From Gammaproteobacteria bacterium (GTDB taxonomy: Bacteria; Pseudomonadota; Gammaproteobacteria; Legionellales; Legionellaceae), in the NCBI GenBank assembly GCA_026399205.1, contig JAPLRL010000079.1, positions 1-47,909 on the forward strand: 47,909 bases of DNA. The letters run 5' to 3'. Both the position numbers and the translations under genes were made by a program. How positions within the stretch are numbered: the first letter of the stretch is position 1; each line of letters opens with the position of its first letter. Below, one piece after another: positions 41,548 to 47,909 of this stretch. The notes below the pieces were generated by a model. The model did no database searches, was not told the DNA's origin, and was given only the letters and a program-made list of their open reading frames with translations.

Positions 41548-43341
41548 ATGAAACTCATGAGTGACAAGTATAAACTAAAACCGATGTTAGCTCCGTTGTT
41601 CATTCTCTTTTTTGTTTTTTTAAGTGGGTGCAGCAAAGTGGGTGGAAATGACACCTTTAGGAAAACTCCACAGTCTACCCCTTATACGCTTCCTGCAGAA
41701 GCATATATTGGTTTGGCTAACCGTCAGGTCGGCGAAGAGAAATCGGCATTGATGATCATGGCCGCAGGGCGCGTGATCGATGAAGGGCGATGGCAACAAG
41801 GGTTACAATGGTTGAGCGATTTGCCCGCATTGCCCCCTTTGATGCAGTCTGAAAAGCAAGTGTTATTGGCTAAAATAGCCTTATTACGTGGCCGCTCTCA
41901 AGAGGCTATTTCATACTTATCTGCTGTGAAAGACGCCCAGGGTTTACCAGGCTATTATCAACTACAATATCATGAAATTTTGGCTCATGCTTACCATAAA
42001 AAAGGACGACTGGCCGAATCAGTGGGCGAGCGCCTCATTTTAGATAAACTATTGCCAACAGAGGCCGAACGAGCGAGAAATCGTCGGGTGATGTGGCTGA
42101 CTTTAACCAGTTTGCCCGTGGCTGAGCTCAATACGATGGCTAGCGAATGGTCCCCAACACCAGAGTGGCAAGGGTGGTTAAAGCTCGCCATGATCGCAAA
42201 AACACAAGGCTTAAGTCGAGATACCTTGCTTAAGCGTGTGGTGGCGTGGCAAGCGGAGTTTCCTTCGCATCCTGCTAATAGCTTGTTACCAACAAACTTA
42301 ACGTCCATGCAGCTGTCGCTTTACGCTACGCCGCATCAAGTGGCCTTGTTATTGCCCATGACCGGGCCTTTAGCAGGACCCGGGCATGCGGTTTACGATG
42401 GATTTATGGGGGCGCATCAGCAGTCTGGGTTGTCATCGTCTTTGTCTGTGCGGGTGTATGATACCGCGCATGGGGATGTCAGCGGCTTATATCATCAAGC
42501 GTTGCAAGACGGAGCCGATTGGGTGATTGGTCCTTTGAGTAAACAAGACGTGTTGCAAGTGGTGTCATTGACCCATCCGGTCCCGACCATTTTATTAAAT
42601 GACGTTGGTGTGCGTCCTGCACCACAAGGGTATTTACTTGGATTATCGCCGGTATCTGAGGCCACTCAAGTCGCGTTAAAAGCAAGCCAACAAGGGTATC
42701 ATCGTGCCCTGGTCATTGCGCCTAATGGTGCCTGGGGGGACGAGGTGTTGGCAGGATTTTTGCGAACATGGGCTCGGCGTCAAGGGGTTGTTGTAGAGAC
42801 CTTGCGTTACGATCAACAAACACCATTACCTGCTACGATTCGCGCGCTGTTACACTATCGTGAGTCGATGGTGAAAGTCGGCAGCGGTCAGAAAGCGGCT
42901 GGAGCGCGTCGGCAAGATTTTGATATGGTCTTTTTGCTGGCTTATCCTTCGAAAGCACGCGAAATTGTGCCTTTATTGCGATATTATTATGTGGGTAACG
43001 CGCCTATTTTCTCGACTTCGGCCGTGTATATGGGAAGTGCGGACGCTCAATCTGATCGCGATTTAGATGGTGTGATTTTTTGTGATATGCCTTTTGTTTT
43101 CCGCCAAGACTTGCCCAATCGGCATTGGCCAGAACAACTGAATAGTTATAGTCGACTCTATGCGTTGGGGCTTGATAGCTTTGCCTTGACTTACCAGCTT
43201 AACAATTTATTGTTGTTTCCTGCGTTGGGTTTGGATGATAAAAGTGGCGTGTTATATTTAAATCGTAATAATCAAATCGTGCGAGTGATGGCTTGGGGGC
43301 AGTTTAAACAAGGGCGACCCGTTTTATGGTCTGAACAGTGA
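41548..43341 (+). CDS. lpoA: LpoA/YraM, lipoprotein activator of penicillin-binding protein 1A
   Basis: A 597-residue outer-membrane lipoprotein. The lipobox is FLSGC (Cys near residue 28). A helical TPR-like N-terminal half (about 45-270) is followed by a periplasmic-binding-protein-like C-terminal half that starts near VALLLPMTGPLAGPG (about 275). In E. coli LpoA reaches through the peptidoglycan and activates PBP1A. Start choice: ATG 41548 has GAGAAG 8 nt upstream and gives a normal signal peptide; TTG 41518 or ATG 41521 would add ten residues. The stop overlaps the yraN GTG codon. Confidence 0.9.
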   Translation: MKLMSDKYKLKPMLAPLFILFFVFLSGCSKVGGNDTFRKTPQSTPYTLPAEAYIGLANRQVGEEKSALMIMAAGRVIDEGRWQQGLQWLSDLPALPPLMQSEKQVLLAKIALLRGRSQEAISYLSAVKDAQGLPGYYQLQYHEILAHAYHKKGRLAESVGERLILDKLLPTEAERARNRRVMWLTLTSLPVAELNTMASEWSPTPEWQGWLKLAMIAKTQGLSRDTLLKRVVAWQAEFPSHPANSLLPTNLTSMQLSLYATPHQVALLLPMTGPLAGPGHAVYDGFMGAHQQSGLSSSLSVRVYDTAHGDVSGLYHQALQDGADWVIGPLSKQDVLQVVSLTHPVPTILLNDVGVRPAPQGYLLGLSPVSEATQVALKASQQGYHRALVIAPNGAWGDEVLAGFLRTWARRQGVVVETLRYDQQTPLPATIRALLHYRESMVKVGSGQKAAGARRQDFDMVFLLAYPSKAREIVPLLRYYYVGNAPIFSTSAVYMGSADAQSDRDLDGVIFCDMPFVFRQDLPNRHWPEQLNSYSRLYALGLDSFALTYQLNNLLLFPALGLDDKSGVLYLNRNNQIVRVMAWGQFKQGRPVLWSEQ

Positions 43342-43703
43342 AGGTAGCGGGTATGCAGCAACGTAAGGGCGATCAGGCCGAGGATGTGGTAAAAAATTAT
43401 TTGCTCTCTCAAGGGCTTCAGTGGGAGATGAGCCATTATCGTTCACGTTTTGGTGAAATTGATTTGGTGATGAGAGATAAAGCTTGGTTAGTTTTTGTAG
43501 AAGTGCGGTTTAGACAGTCACGATCGTTTGGCAATGCCCTTGAAAGTGTGACGCCACAAAAACAGAAAAAATTGTGGTTAACTGCGTCATGTTATTTATC
43601 GGAAAGGCGGGCACATTTGAGTGAAAATGTGCGGTTTGATGTGGTGAGTTTACAAGGTGATGTGGATGAAATTGAGTGGATTCGGGATGCATTTAGACTA
43701 TAA
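43338..43703 (+). CDS. yraN: YraN/UPF0102 endonuclease-like protein
   Basis: The 121-residue protein of the UPF0102 family has the N-terminal RKGDQAEDVVKNYLLSQG segment and the PD-(D/E)XK-like core SRFGEIDLVMRD, then VFVEVRFR. These include the Glu, Asp and Glu residues expected of a Holliday-junction-resolvase-like fold. Biological function is unknown. The GTG start overlaps the lpoA stop (GTGA); ATG 43353, five codons later, is an alternative that agrees better with many family members. Confidence 0.88.
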   Translation: MKVAGMQQRKGDQAEDVVKNYLLSQGLQWEMSHYRSRFGEIDLVMRDKAWLVFVEVRFRQSRSFGNALESVTPQKQKKLWLTASCYLSERRAHLSENVRFDVVSLQGDVDEIEWIRDAFRL

Positions 43704-43715
43704 GGGTAGCAGACC

Positions 43716-44315
43716 ATGATTGAGGTGGAAGATCGTGTGGCGCAACTGCTTGCAACCCATATTGAATCTAGTATTACCTTAGCTGATCAATTGGCTGGGC
43801 AAATTGTTCAAGCGGGTTTGAATATGGCCGAGCGACTCTTGGCTGATGGGAAGGTGCTGTTGTGTGCCCATGGGCGTGCGTTTGCCAATGGCTTGCATTT
43901 TGCCCATGCATTGTTACGCCGTGAGGGGGTGGAGCGGCCTCCTTTGCCTGTGGTGATGTTGGGGGCAGATACGGCTTTGTTGCAAATGGCGTTGTCGGAG
44001 CATCAAGAAGATCAAGTGTACGCACGTGAAATTCAAGCCTTAGGGCATGCGCAGGATATCTTACTGGTGCTTGCAACTGCTGGGGTAACGCCGGCTTTGG
44101 TACAGGCCATGATTGCAGCGAAAGAAAAAGAAATTCCGGTCATTTTTTTAACGGGATTAGAGTATAGTGTATTGAGCGAGCATTTGGGTGAAACGGACAT
44201 GGTTCTGAGTTTACCCAGCCCCCTTGCTGATAGGGTGCTCGAGTTACAGTTGGTGGTCTTACATGGACTGTGTGAGGTGATTGATCAAACGATATTTCAG
44301 CAAATTTTGGAGTAA
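43716..44315 (+). CDS. diaA: DiaA-like SIS-domain protein
   Basis: A 199-residue sugar-isomerase (SIS) domain protein. The N-terminal helical segment with ITLADQLAGQIVQ is followed by a phosphosugar-binding core (LLCAHGRAFANGLHFAHALL and VLATAGVTPALVQAM), as in DiaA and its relative GmhA. In E. coli DiaA binds DnaA and promotes timely replication initiation. The gene order lpoA-yraN-diaA-dolP supports DiaA rather than GmhA. The sugar-binding Gly/Ser pattern is partly altered (AHGRA), consistent with a non-catalytic role. Confidence 0.82.
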   Translation: MIEVEDRVAQLLATHIESSITLADQLAGQIVQAGLNMAERLLADGKVLLCAHGRAFANGLHFAHALLRREGVERPPLPVVMLGADTALLQMALSEHQEDQVYAREIQALGHAQDILLVLATAGVTPALVQAMIAAKEKEIPVIFLTGLEYSVLSEHLGETDMVLSLPSPLADRVLELQLVVLHGLCEVIDQTIFQQILE

Positions 44316-44318
44316 ATA

Positions 44319-44885
44319 ATGATAAGTAGCGTGCGTTTATTGATGATGGGGGTCGTTTTGTTGTTAACCGGCTGTGTGGCGGCACTGTTAGCAGGAACAG
44401 CCACTGGCGTGATGGTGTATGATGGCCGCGGTGGGGTGGTTTTAGAGCGTGACGCACGTATTTTCCATTTGATTAACACGACGATTGCGACTGATCCTCG
44501 TTTTCGTTATTCACGTATATCGGTGACGAGCTTTAATCAAGTGGTGTTGCTGATTGGTCAAACCCCTGCTGCATCGTTGCGCGTGCTCGCCGAAAAAATT
44601 GCCAAGCGGACGCCGCGAGTGACACGTGTTTATAATGAGGTCACGATTGGCGAGCCGATTAATTTGGCCATGAAGGCAAAAGACACCTGGATAACTGGCG
44701 AAGTGCGCACTCAAATGTTAGCAAGACGCGGCTTGGAGTCTGGCTCGATTCGCATTGTGACGGAAAATGGCATTGTGTATCTGATGGGTTTAGTGAGTCG
44801 TGAACAAGCCAATTTGGCAGGCGATGTGGCGCGTCATGTTCGCGGCGTACGACGTGTGGTGAAGATCTTTCAATACATGAATTAA
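44319..44885 (+). CDS. dolP: DolP/YraP, BON-domain outer-membrane lipoprotein
   Basis: The 188-residue lipoprotein has the lipobox LLTGC (Cys19) and two BON domains (about residues 48-110 and 122-186; the second contains GIVYLMGLVSREQAN). DolP in E. coli localises at division sites, binds anionic phospholipid and supports outer-membrane integrity. It starts 3 nt after diaA, in the order found in E. coli. The spacing to the next gene, also a double-BON lipoprotein, is 6 nt. Confidence 0.92.
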   Translation: MISSVRLLMMGVVLLLTGCVAALLAGTATGVMVYDGRGGVVLERDARIFHLINTTIATDPRFRYSRISVTSFNQVVLLIGQTPAASLRVLAEKIAKRTPRVTRVYNEVTIGEPINLAMKAKDTWITGEVRTQMLARRGLESGSIRIVTENGIVYLMGLVSREQANLAGDVARHVRGVRRVVKIFQYMN

Positions 44886-44891
44886 TGTTGC

Positions 44892-45500
44892 ATGTTCCCT
44901 GGGGGACCTCGATTGAGTAGGATGCTCGTTGTGCTGGTCGTCACGTTTCTGCTCAACGGTTGCGTGACTCAAATTTGGACGGGAGTGTCGCTGGTTTATA
45001 ATAGACATTCTTTGTATCACGAAATAGGTGATTACCGTTTGGGGATAGAAGCCAATCATCTTATCTTTAAAGATGAGTTATTTAGAACAAAACTCAGTTT
45101 TGTTGATGTTGCCGCGTTTAATGGCGATTTGTTGTTAGCAGGGCACGTGCCAACGCAGGACCTCAAACAAGAGTTAATCCACCGCGTGTCCCAGCTGTCT
45201 ATGCCTTATCATCTTTACAATGAAGTGGTCATCGGGAATGTTGTCGGTCAATCATTGAACGATACCTGGATAACCACCAACATCCGCACGCAAATTTTCG
45301 CAGACTCATCGATTGATCCCCACGCGTTTAAGGTGGTGACAACCGATGGCGTGGTGTATCTCATGGGAGAAGCGCGCCCCGCACAGGCAAAGCGCGTGAT
45401 TCAATTTGCTAGAGAGACCGAGGGCGTTCGTCGCGTGGTGACGTTGTTGAAATATTACCAATATGTGTCTCCCAAGGGAACGGATCGTTCGTTACCCTAA
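44892..45500 (+). CDS. Second DolP-like lipoprotein with two BON domains
   Basis: The product is a 202-residue (or shorter) lipoprotein with lipobox FLLNGC and two BON domains. It shares the layout of DolP (an early ARG/HSL segment, then YNEVVIGNVVGQSLNDTWIT, and VVYLMGEARPAQAKRV) but is clearly diverged. The start is uncertain: ATG 44892 lacks a Shine-Dalgarno, whereas TTG 44913 and ATG 44922 have GGGGGA at 44901-44906; all give a signal peptide. It appears to be a lineage-specific tandem duplicate at the end of the rsmI-lpoA block. It converges on the 45543 gene. Confidence 0.82.
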   Translation: MFPGGPRLSRMLVVLVVTFLLNGCVTQIWTGVSLVYNRHSLYHEIGDYRLGIEANHLIFKDELFRTKLSFVDVAAFNGDLLLAGHVPTQDLKQELIHRVSQLSMPYHLYNEVVIGNVVGQSLNDTWITTNIRTQIFADSSIDPHAFKVVTTDGVVYLMGEARPAQAKRVIQFARETEGVRRVVTLLKYYQYVSPKGTDRSLP

Positions 45501-45542
45501 GCAGCCTACCATCCTTAACCTAATGGCAGTCCCCAGCCACCT

Positions 45543-46448
45543 TTAGGGATATACATCTCGTAGTATTTTCTCTCTTTCTTCGAGTGACATCTCACTCCGA
45601 GGAAAGAATCCTATGCTGCTTTGTAGAGTCATTGGTCTCTGATTGCTAGGTCTTCTATAAGAGGATATCGCATTGCTGGCAGGACTCACAGGCACTTGAT
45701 TTTTAGCTCTATTCGCAGGGATCTGAGCTCTAGATTTATACGCAGGGACCTGAGTTCTAGATCTATATGCTGGTTCCCGATGGCTAGTTGGATTCAAAGG
45801 CTTCTGATTGCTGGCTCTTCTATATGCAGATCCCTGATAGGGAATTGGAATGACGGGTACCTGAGGACTTGCTCTAGACGCAGACGTCTGATTGTTAACT
45901 AAAAATATAAGCGCTTGATTGCTAGTTGGCACCACACGCTCTCGATTGTAAGTACTCGCCGATGCATTTATTGTTAACTCTGGCCGATCATTGGGGGGAT
46001 GCGGCGGCTTATAATGAAACGGTATTCCCGTTGCCACAGAAATAATACTTTTATCTAGATCGGAAAAAGATTTCCTATTAACAGGGTTAATATATCCTGA
46101 TGAGGAAATATATTGCGCCAACCATTTTTTACCAAACGCATAACCTTCTGTTAGACATAATAAATTATCTTTAGATTTATCATCCGCCATATAAGACCCA
46201 ATGGTTGAAGAATTTTCCGGATATTTTTCACATAAAGCAAGCAGTGTGTATGTTACTGTCTCAGAAAGTATTGCATTAGGTAACAATATTAATAATTGTT
46301 TTCTCAGTGTTGACGCTTGTTCGAAAGCCTTGGTTTTATCTGTTAAAGTGGCAAGTTCTTCTAAGTGTGTTGAAATTGAAATTAGACGATTCGCCATCGC
46401 GTCTAGATGAGTAGTAAAATTCTCGATAGCCTCTTGAATGGTTGGCAC
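45543..46448 (-). CDS. Proline/arginine-rich protein of unknown function
   Basis: The protein has 301 residues from GTG 46448, or 308 from ATG 46469. I prefer the GTG: it has AGGAG 7 nt upstream, and the predicted transcription start would leave only about 4 nt before the ATG. Residues 1-150 look helical. Near residues 125-140 the segment GYINPVNRKSFSDLD is reminiscent of the end of a U-box (NPV-x-R-x-F), but the rest of such a domain is not clear. The C-terminal third is a low-complexity repeat region (YR-x-R-x-QVPA, NQ-x-P). It ends in a charged LEEREKI stretch, like an E-block secretion signal. Family unknown; effector status is inference. Confidence 0.65.
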   Translation of the reverse strand: MPTIQEAIENFTTHLDAMANRLISISTHLEELATLTDKTKAFEQASTLRKQLLILLPNAILSETVTYTLLALCEKYPENSSTIGSYMADDKSKDNLLCLTEGYAFGKKWLAQYISSSGYINPVNRKSFSDLDKSIISVATGIPFHYKPPHPPNDRPELTINASASTYNRERVVPTSNQALIFLVNNQTSASRASPQVPVIPIPYQGSAYRRASNQKPLNPTSHREPAYRSRTQVPAYKSRAQIPANRAKNQVPVSPASNAISSYRRPSNQRPMTLQSSIGFFPRSEMSLEEREKILRDVYP

Positions 46449-46479
46449 GATTGCTCTCCTAGGCCTCATTTTTTTGTGG

Positions 46480-46508
46480 ATTATAAATTAAATAGGCTCT
46501 TTTGCCAA
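46480..46508 (-). promoter_or_regulatory. Strong promoter of the 301-aa gene
   Basis: On the minus strand: -35 TTGGCA (complement of 46503-46508), 17 nt, -10 TATAAT (complement of 46480-46485). The -35 overlaps the outer arm of a nested palindrome (TTGCCAA at 46502-46508, TTGGCAA at 46526-46532, with GGTATATACC at 46516-46525 inside), a plausible repressor site. Confidence 0.6.
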
Positions 46509-46561
46509 AGCGTTGGGTATATACCTTGGCAACAAGGACTTAGGCGGGTTTTCTTTGAGCC

Positions 46562-46620
46562 TTGACATCTTAATAAGTATTAAGTAATTTAATACTTATT
46601 AAATTACTTAATACTTATTA
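46562..46620 (+). promoter_or_regulatory. Promoter and AATACTTATT operator array of the AAA ATPase gene
   Basis: A consensus -35 TTGACA (46562-46567) is followed after 17 nt by a weak -10 TAATTT (46585-46590). Overlapping it is a perfect 20-bp inverted repeat (46571-46590 and 46601-46620) with a 10-nt centre. Overall the decamer AATACTTATT occurs three times in alternating orientation, ending at the base before ATG 46621. No Shine-Dalgarno is visible, so the RNA may be nearly leaderless or the true start may be a few codons later (46627). Confidence 0.55.
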
Positions 46621-47736
46621 ATGATAATGACTAAAAAAACAAACAATTGGCATTTTGAACGCCCCCAGCTTGCTAGACAATATCTGGACTTGTTCGATAT
46701 AGGATTGACATCAGCGAGAGCCTTGTTTGCCAGGCGACGCATGGGGAAAACTGAGTTTTTAAAACAGGATTTTATTCCAGCAGCTGAGTCCAGGGGATAT
46801 CTTGCCGTTTATGTTAATTTGTGGGATTTAGAGATGGATCCGGCCACGGCGCTTATTTCAGAGCTCTATAAAGCTGTTGAGCCGAAAGGGTTTCACAAGA
46901 TTTGGGAAACCTTGAAAAAGCCTATACGTAAAGTAAAAATTGCAGGTAAAGCACAAGGACTGGGTGAGGCCTCAGTCGAGGCTGAGTTAAATGACGCCCA
47001 TAGGATCTCAGGCACACTCCTCATGGAGGCGATGACTGCCTTTGATAAGACTAAAAAGCAGCTTATTTTAATTATTGATGAAGCCCAAGTGTTAGCCTAT
47101 GAAGAAAATTCACATTTTGCACATGCGCTACGTGCTTCTTTAGATATTAGAAAAGAGCGCATTAAAGTGATGTTTGCCGGTAGCTCTGAAACGACGTTAC
47201 GCAGAATGTTTGGTGTGGCGTCTGAGCCATTTTATAACTGGGCGCCATTGGAGCCGTTTGAGCTATTAGGGAAAGAGTTTGTTGAGGCGATGGTGCTACG
47301 CGTCAATCATATTTGCAAATTCCCGCTTTCCCAAGATGATGCGATGACTGCGTTTTTACAGTTGAAAAGCACGCCTGAATTTTTTCGCCGCTATATTGAG
47401 CAGTATATTAATAACCCTCAATGTGGATCGATAGCCGCTTATGAGAATACACGAGCCAGTGTATTTAGCGATGATAGTTTTAAACGTCAATGGGATGTAC
47501 TTTTAGCGGCCGATCAAGTGATCTTATCTATGATTGCACAGGGCATAACGGATTTGCATAGTAAGCTCGCCTTGCAACGTTTAGGACAAGAGCTTGGAGT
47601 CGGTGACTCGATTAATAAAAATACAACACAAAATGCATTAACGCGGTTATCCAATAAAAATATGATTACCAAAATAGATTATGGTATTTATCAATTTGAG
47701 GACGAAGCCTTTGCTGACTGGGTCAGGCATAGATGA
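46621..47736 (+). CDS. AAA+ ATPase of unknown function
   Basis: The 371-residue protein has a P-loop-like FARRRMGKTEFL (residues 35-46; first Gly of the usual motif replaced by Arg, GKT kept) and a Walker B LILIIDEAQVLA (near 145-156). It also has a sensor-1-like MFAGSSETTLRRMF and a C-terminal winged-helix-like region (LSKLALQRLGQELG to the end). It resembles the broad group of stand-alone AAA+ ATPases related to archaeal-type and Orc/Cdc6-like proteins; no defined role. Its promoter contains an operator-like array, pointing to autoregulation through the C-terminal domain. Toxin, defence or transposition-helper functions are possible but unsupported by neighbours. Confidence 0.8.
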   Translation: MIMTKKTNNWHFERPQLARQYLDLFDIGLTSARALFARRRMGKTEFLKQDFIPAAESRGYLAVYVNLWDLEMDPATALISELYKAVEPKGFHKIWETLKKPIRKVKIAGKAQGLGEASVEAELNDAHRISGTLLMEAMTAFDKTKKQLILIIDEAQVLAYEENSHFAHALRASLDIRKERIKVMFAGSSETTLRRMFGVASEPFYNWAPLEPFELLGKEFVEAMVLRVNHICKFPLSQDDAMTAFLQLKSTPEFFRRYIEQYINNPQCGSIAAYENTRASVFSDDSFKRQWDVLLAADQVILSMIAQGITDLHSKLALQRLGQELGVGDSINKNTTQNALTRLSNKNMITKIDYGIYQFEDEAFADWVRHR

Positions 47737-47784
47737 TTCATACAATGGCTGATATGGTGTAACATAGATTTTTTGTAACTCCCC

Positions 47785-47830
47785 ACGTCATCCCGAGCGC
47801 AGCGAGGGATCTCCTGTCAGTGGCACAGTC
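47785..47830. repeat. Half copy of the 86-bp palindromic repeat
   Basis: The left arm starts ACGTCATCCCGAGCGCAGCG and continues through the central GTGGCACAGT, like copy 1, but the right arm is absent and unrelated sequence follows. It is either a truncated element or one half of a composite whose remainder was lost. The last 80 bases of the window show nothing further. Confidence 0.75.
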
Positions 47831-47909
47831 TTCAGCATATCGACTGGTATAAGTCTTTCCATTCAGGATTGAATGCATTAACAAGGTCATTCTTCTTTTT
47901 CCGCGACCA

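Overview
The window reads as a gammaproteobacterial chromosome segment from the order Legionellales, probably a Coxiellaceae-like lineage. The main reason is a long cluster of Dot/Icm type IVB secretion (T4BSS) genes in a Legionella/Coxiella-type order: dotM, dotL, dotK, dotI (three copies), dotJ, dotH, dotG, dotF, dotE, dotP (two copies), dotN, dotO. Genus and species cannot be fixed from sequence alone. Base composition is moderate (mid 40s % GC by eye), with AT-rich patches around the hip locus, the DUF4143 ATPase and the right end.

Layout. (1) 1-2970: a minus-strand membrane protein with its own terminator (effector-like), a secreted small protein and a DUF4254 protein, separated by an 86-bp palindromic repeat. 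(2) 3000-4778: a minus-strand multi-spanning membrane protein of unknown function, divergent from the secretion cluster and apparently sharing a symmetric promoter region with dotM. (3) 4986-21995: the Dot/Icm cluster, all plus strand, with tight or overlapping gene junctions. It holds the coupling ATPase DotL with DotM and DotN, the inner-membrane DotI/DotJ proteins, core-complex DotK/DotH/DotG/DotF, small membrane proteins DotE and DotP, and the ATPase DotO. DotI is present three times around dotJ. DotP is present twice in tandem, and the first copy has an 86-bp palindromic repeat inserted in its signal-peptide region. (4) 21996-24590: lptM-dapF flanked by two copies of a 162-bp inverted-repeat element with 11-bp tandem arrays, then psd. 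(5) 24589-30048: NAD malic enzyme (minus), then sodB, an ArgD-like aminotransferase, an alpha-oxoamine synthase and a GNAT protein in one run. (6) 30043-33414: a secreted protein, rnr and rlmB on the minus strand. (7) 33617-37418: a PAS-receiver protein, a DUF4143 ATPase that looks inserted, hda and pgsA. (8) 37546-40559: hipBA, an FAD monooxygenase and tRNA-Leu(CAG). (9) 40635-45500: the conserved rsmI / lpoA-yraN-diaA-dolP block, in the same order as in E. coli, with a second dolP-like gene. (10) 45543-47736: a divergent pair, a proline/arginine-rich protein of unknown function and an AAA+ ATPase, with nested palindromes between them.

How it fits together: the secretion genes would build most of the T4BSS core and its coupling complex. 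icmQ/R/S/W/T, dotA, dotB, dotC/D and icmF/H are not in the window and would have to lie elsewhere. Three ORFs (124-1458, 3000-4778, 45543-46448) are unrecognised and have features compatible with secreted substrates or machine-associated membrane proteins, which is inference. The rest is mostly housekeeping: cell-wall precursor, phospholipid, outer-membrane lipoprotein, RNA processing and replication control. These genes are punctuated by at least four families of palindromic repeats, several of which touch start or stop codons. Start codons were reassigned from the longest ORF where a ribosome-binding site or family alignment argued for it. No database search was possible.
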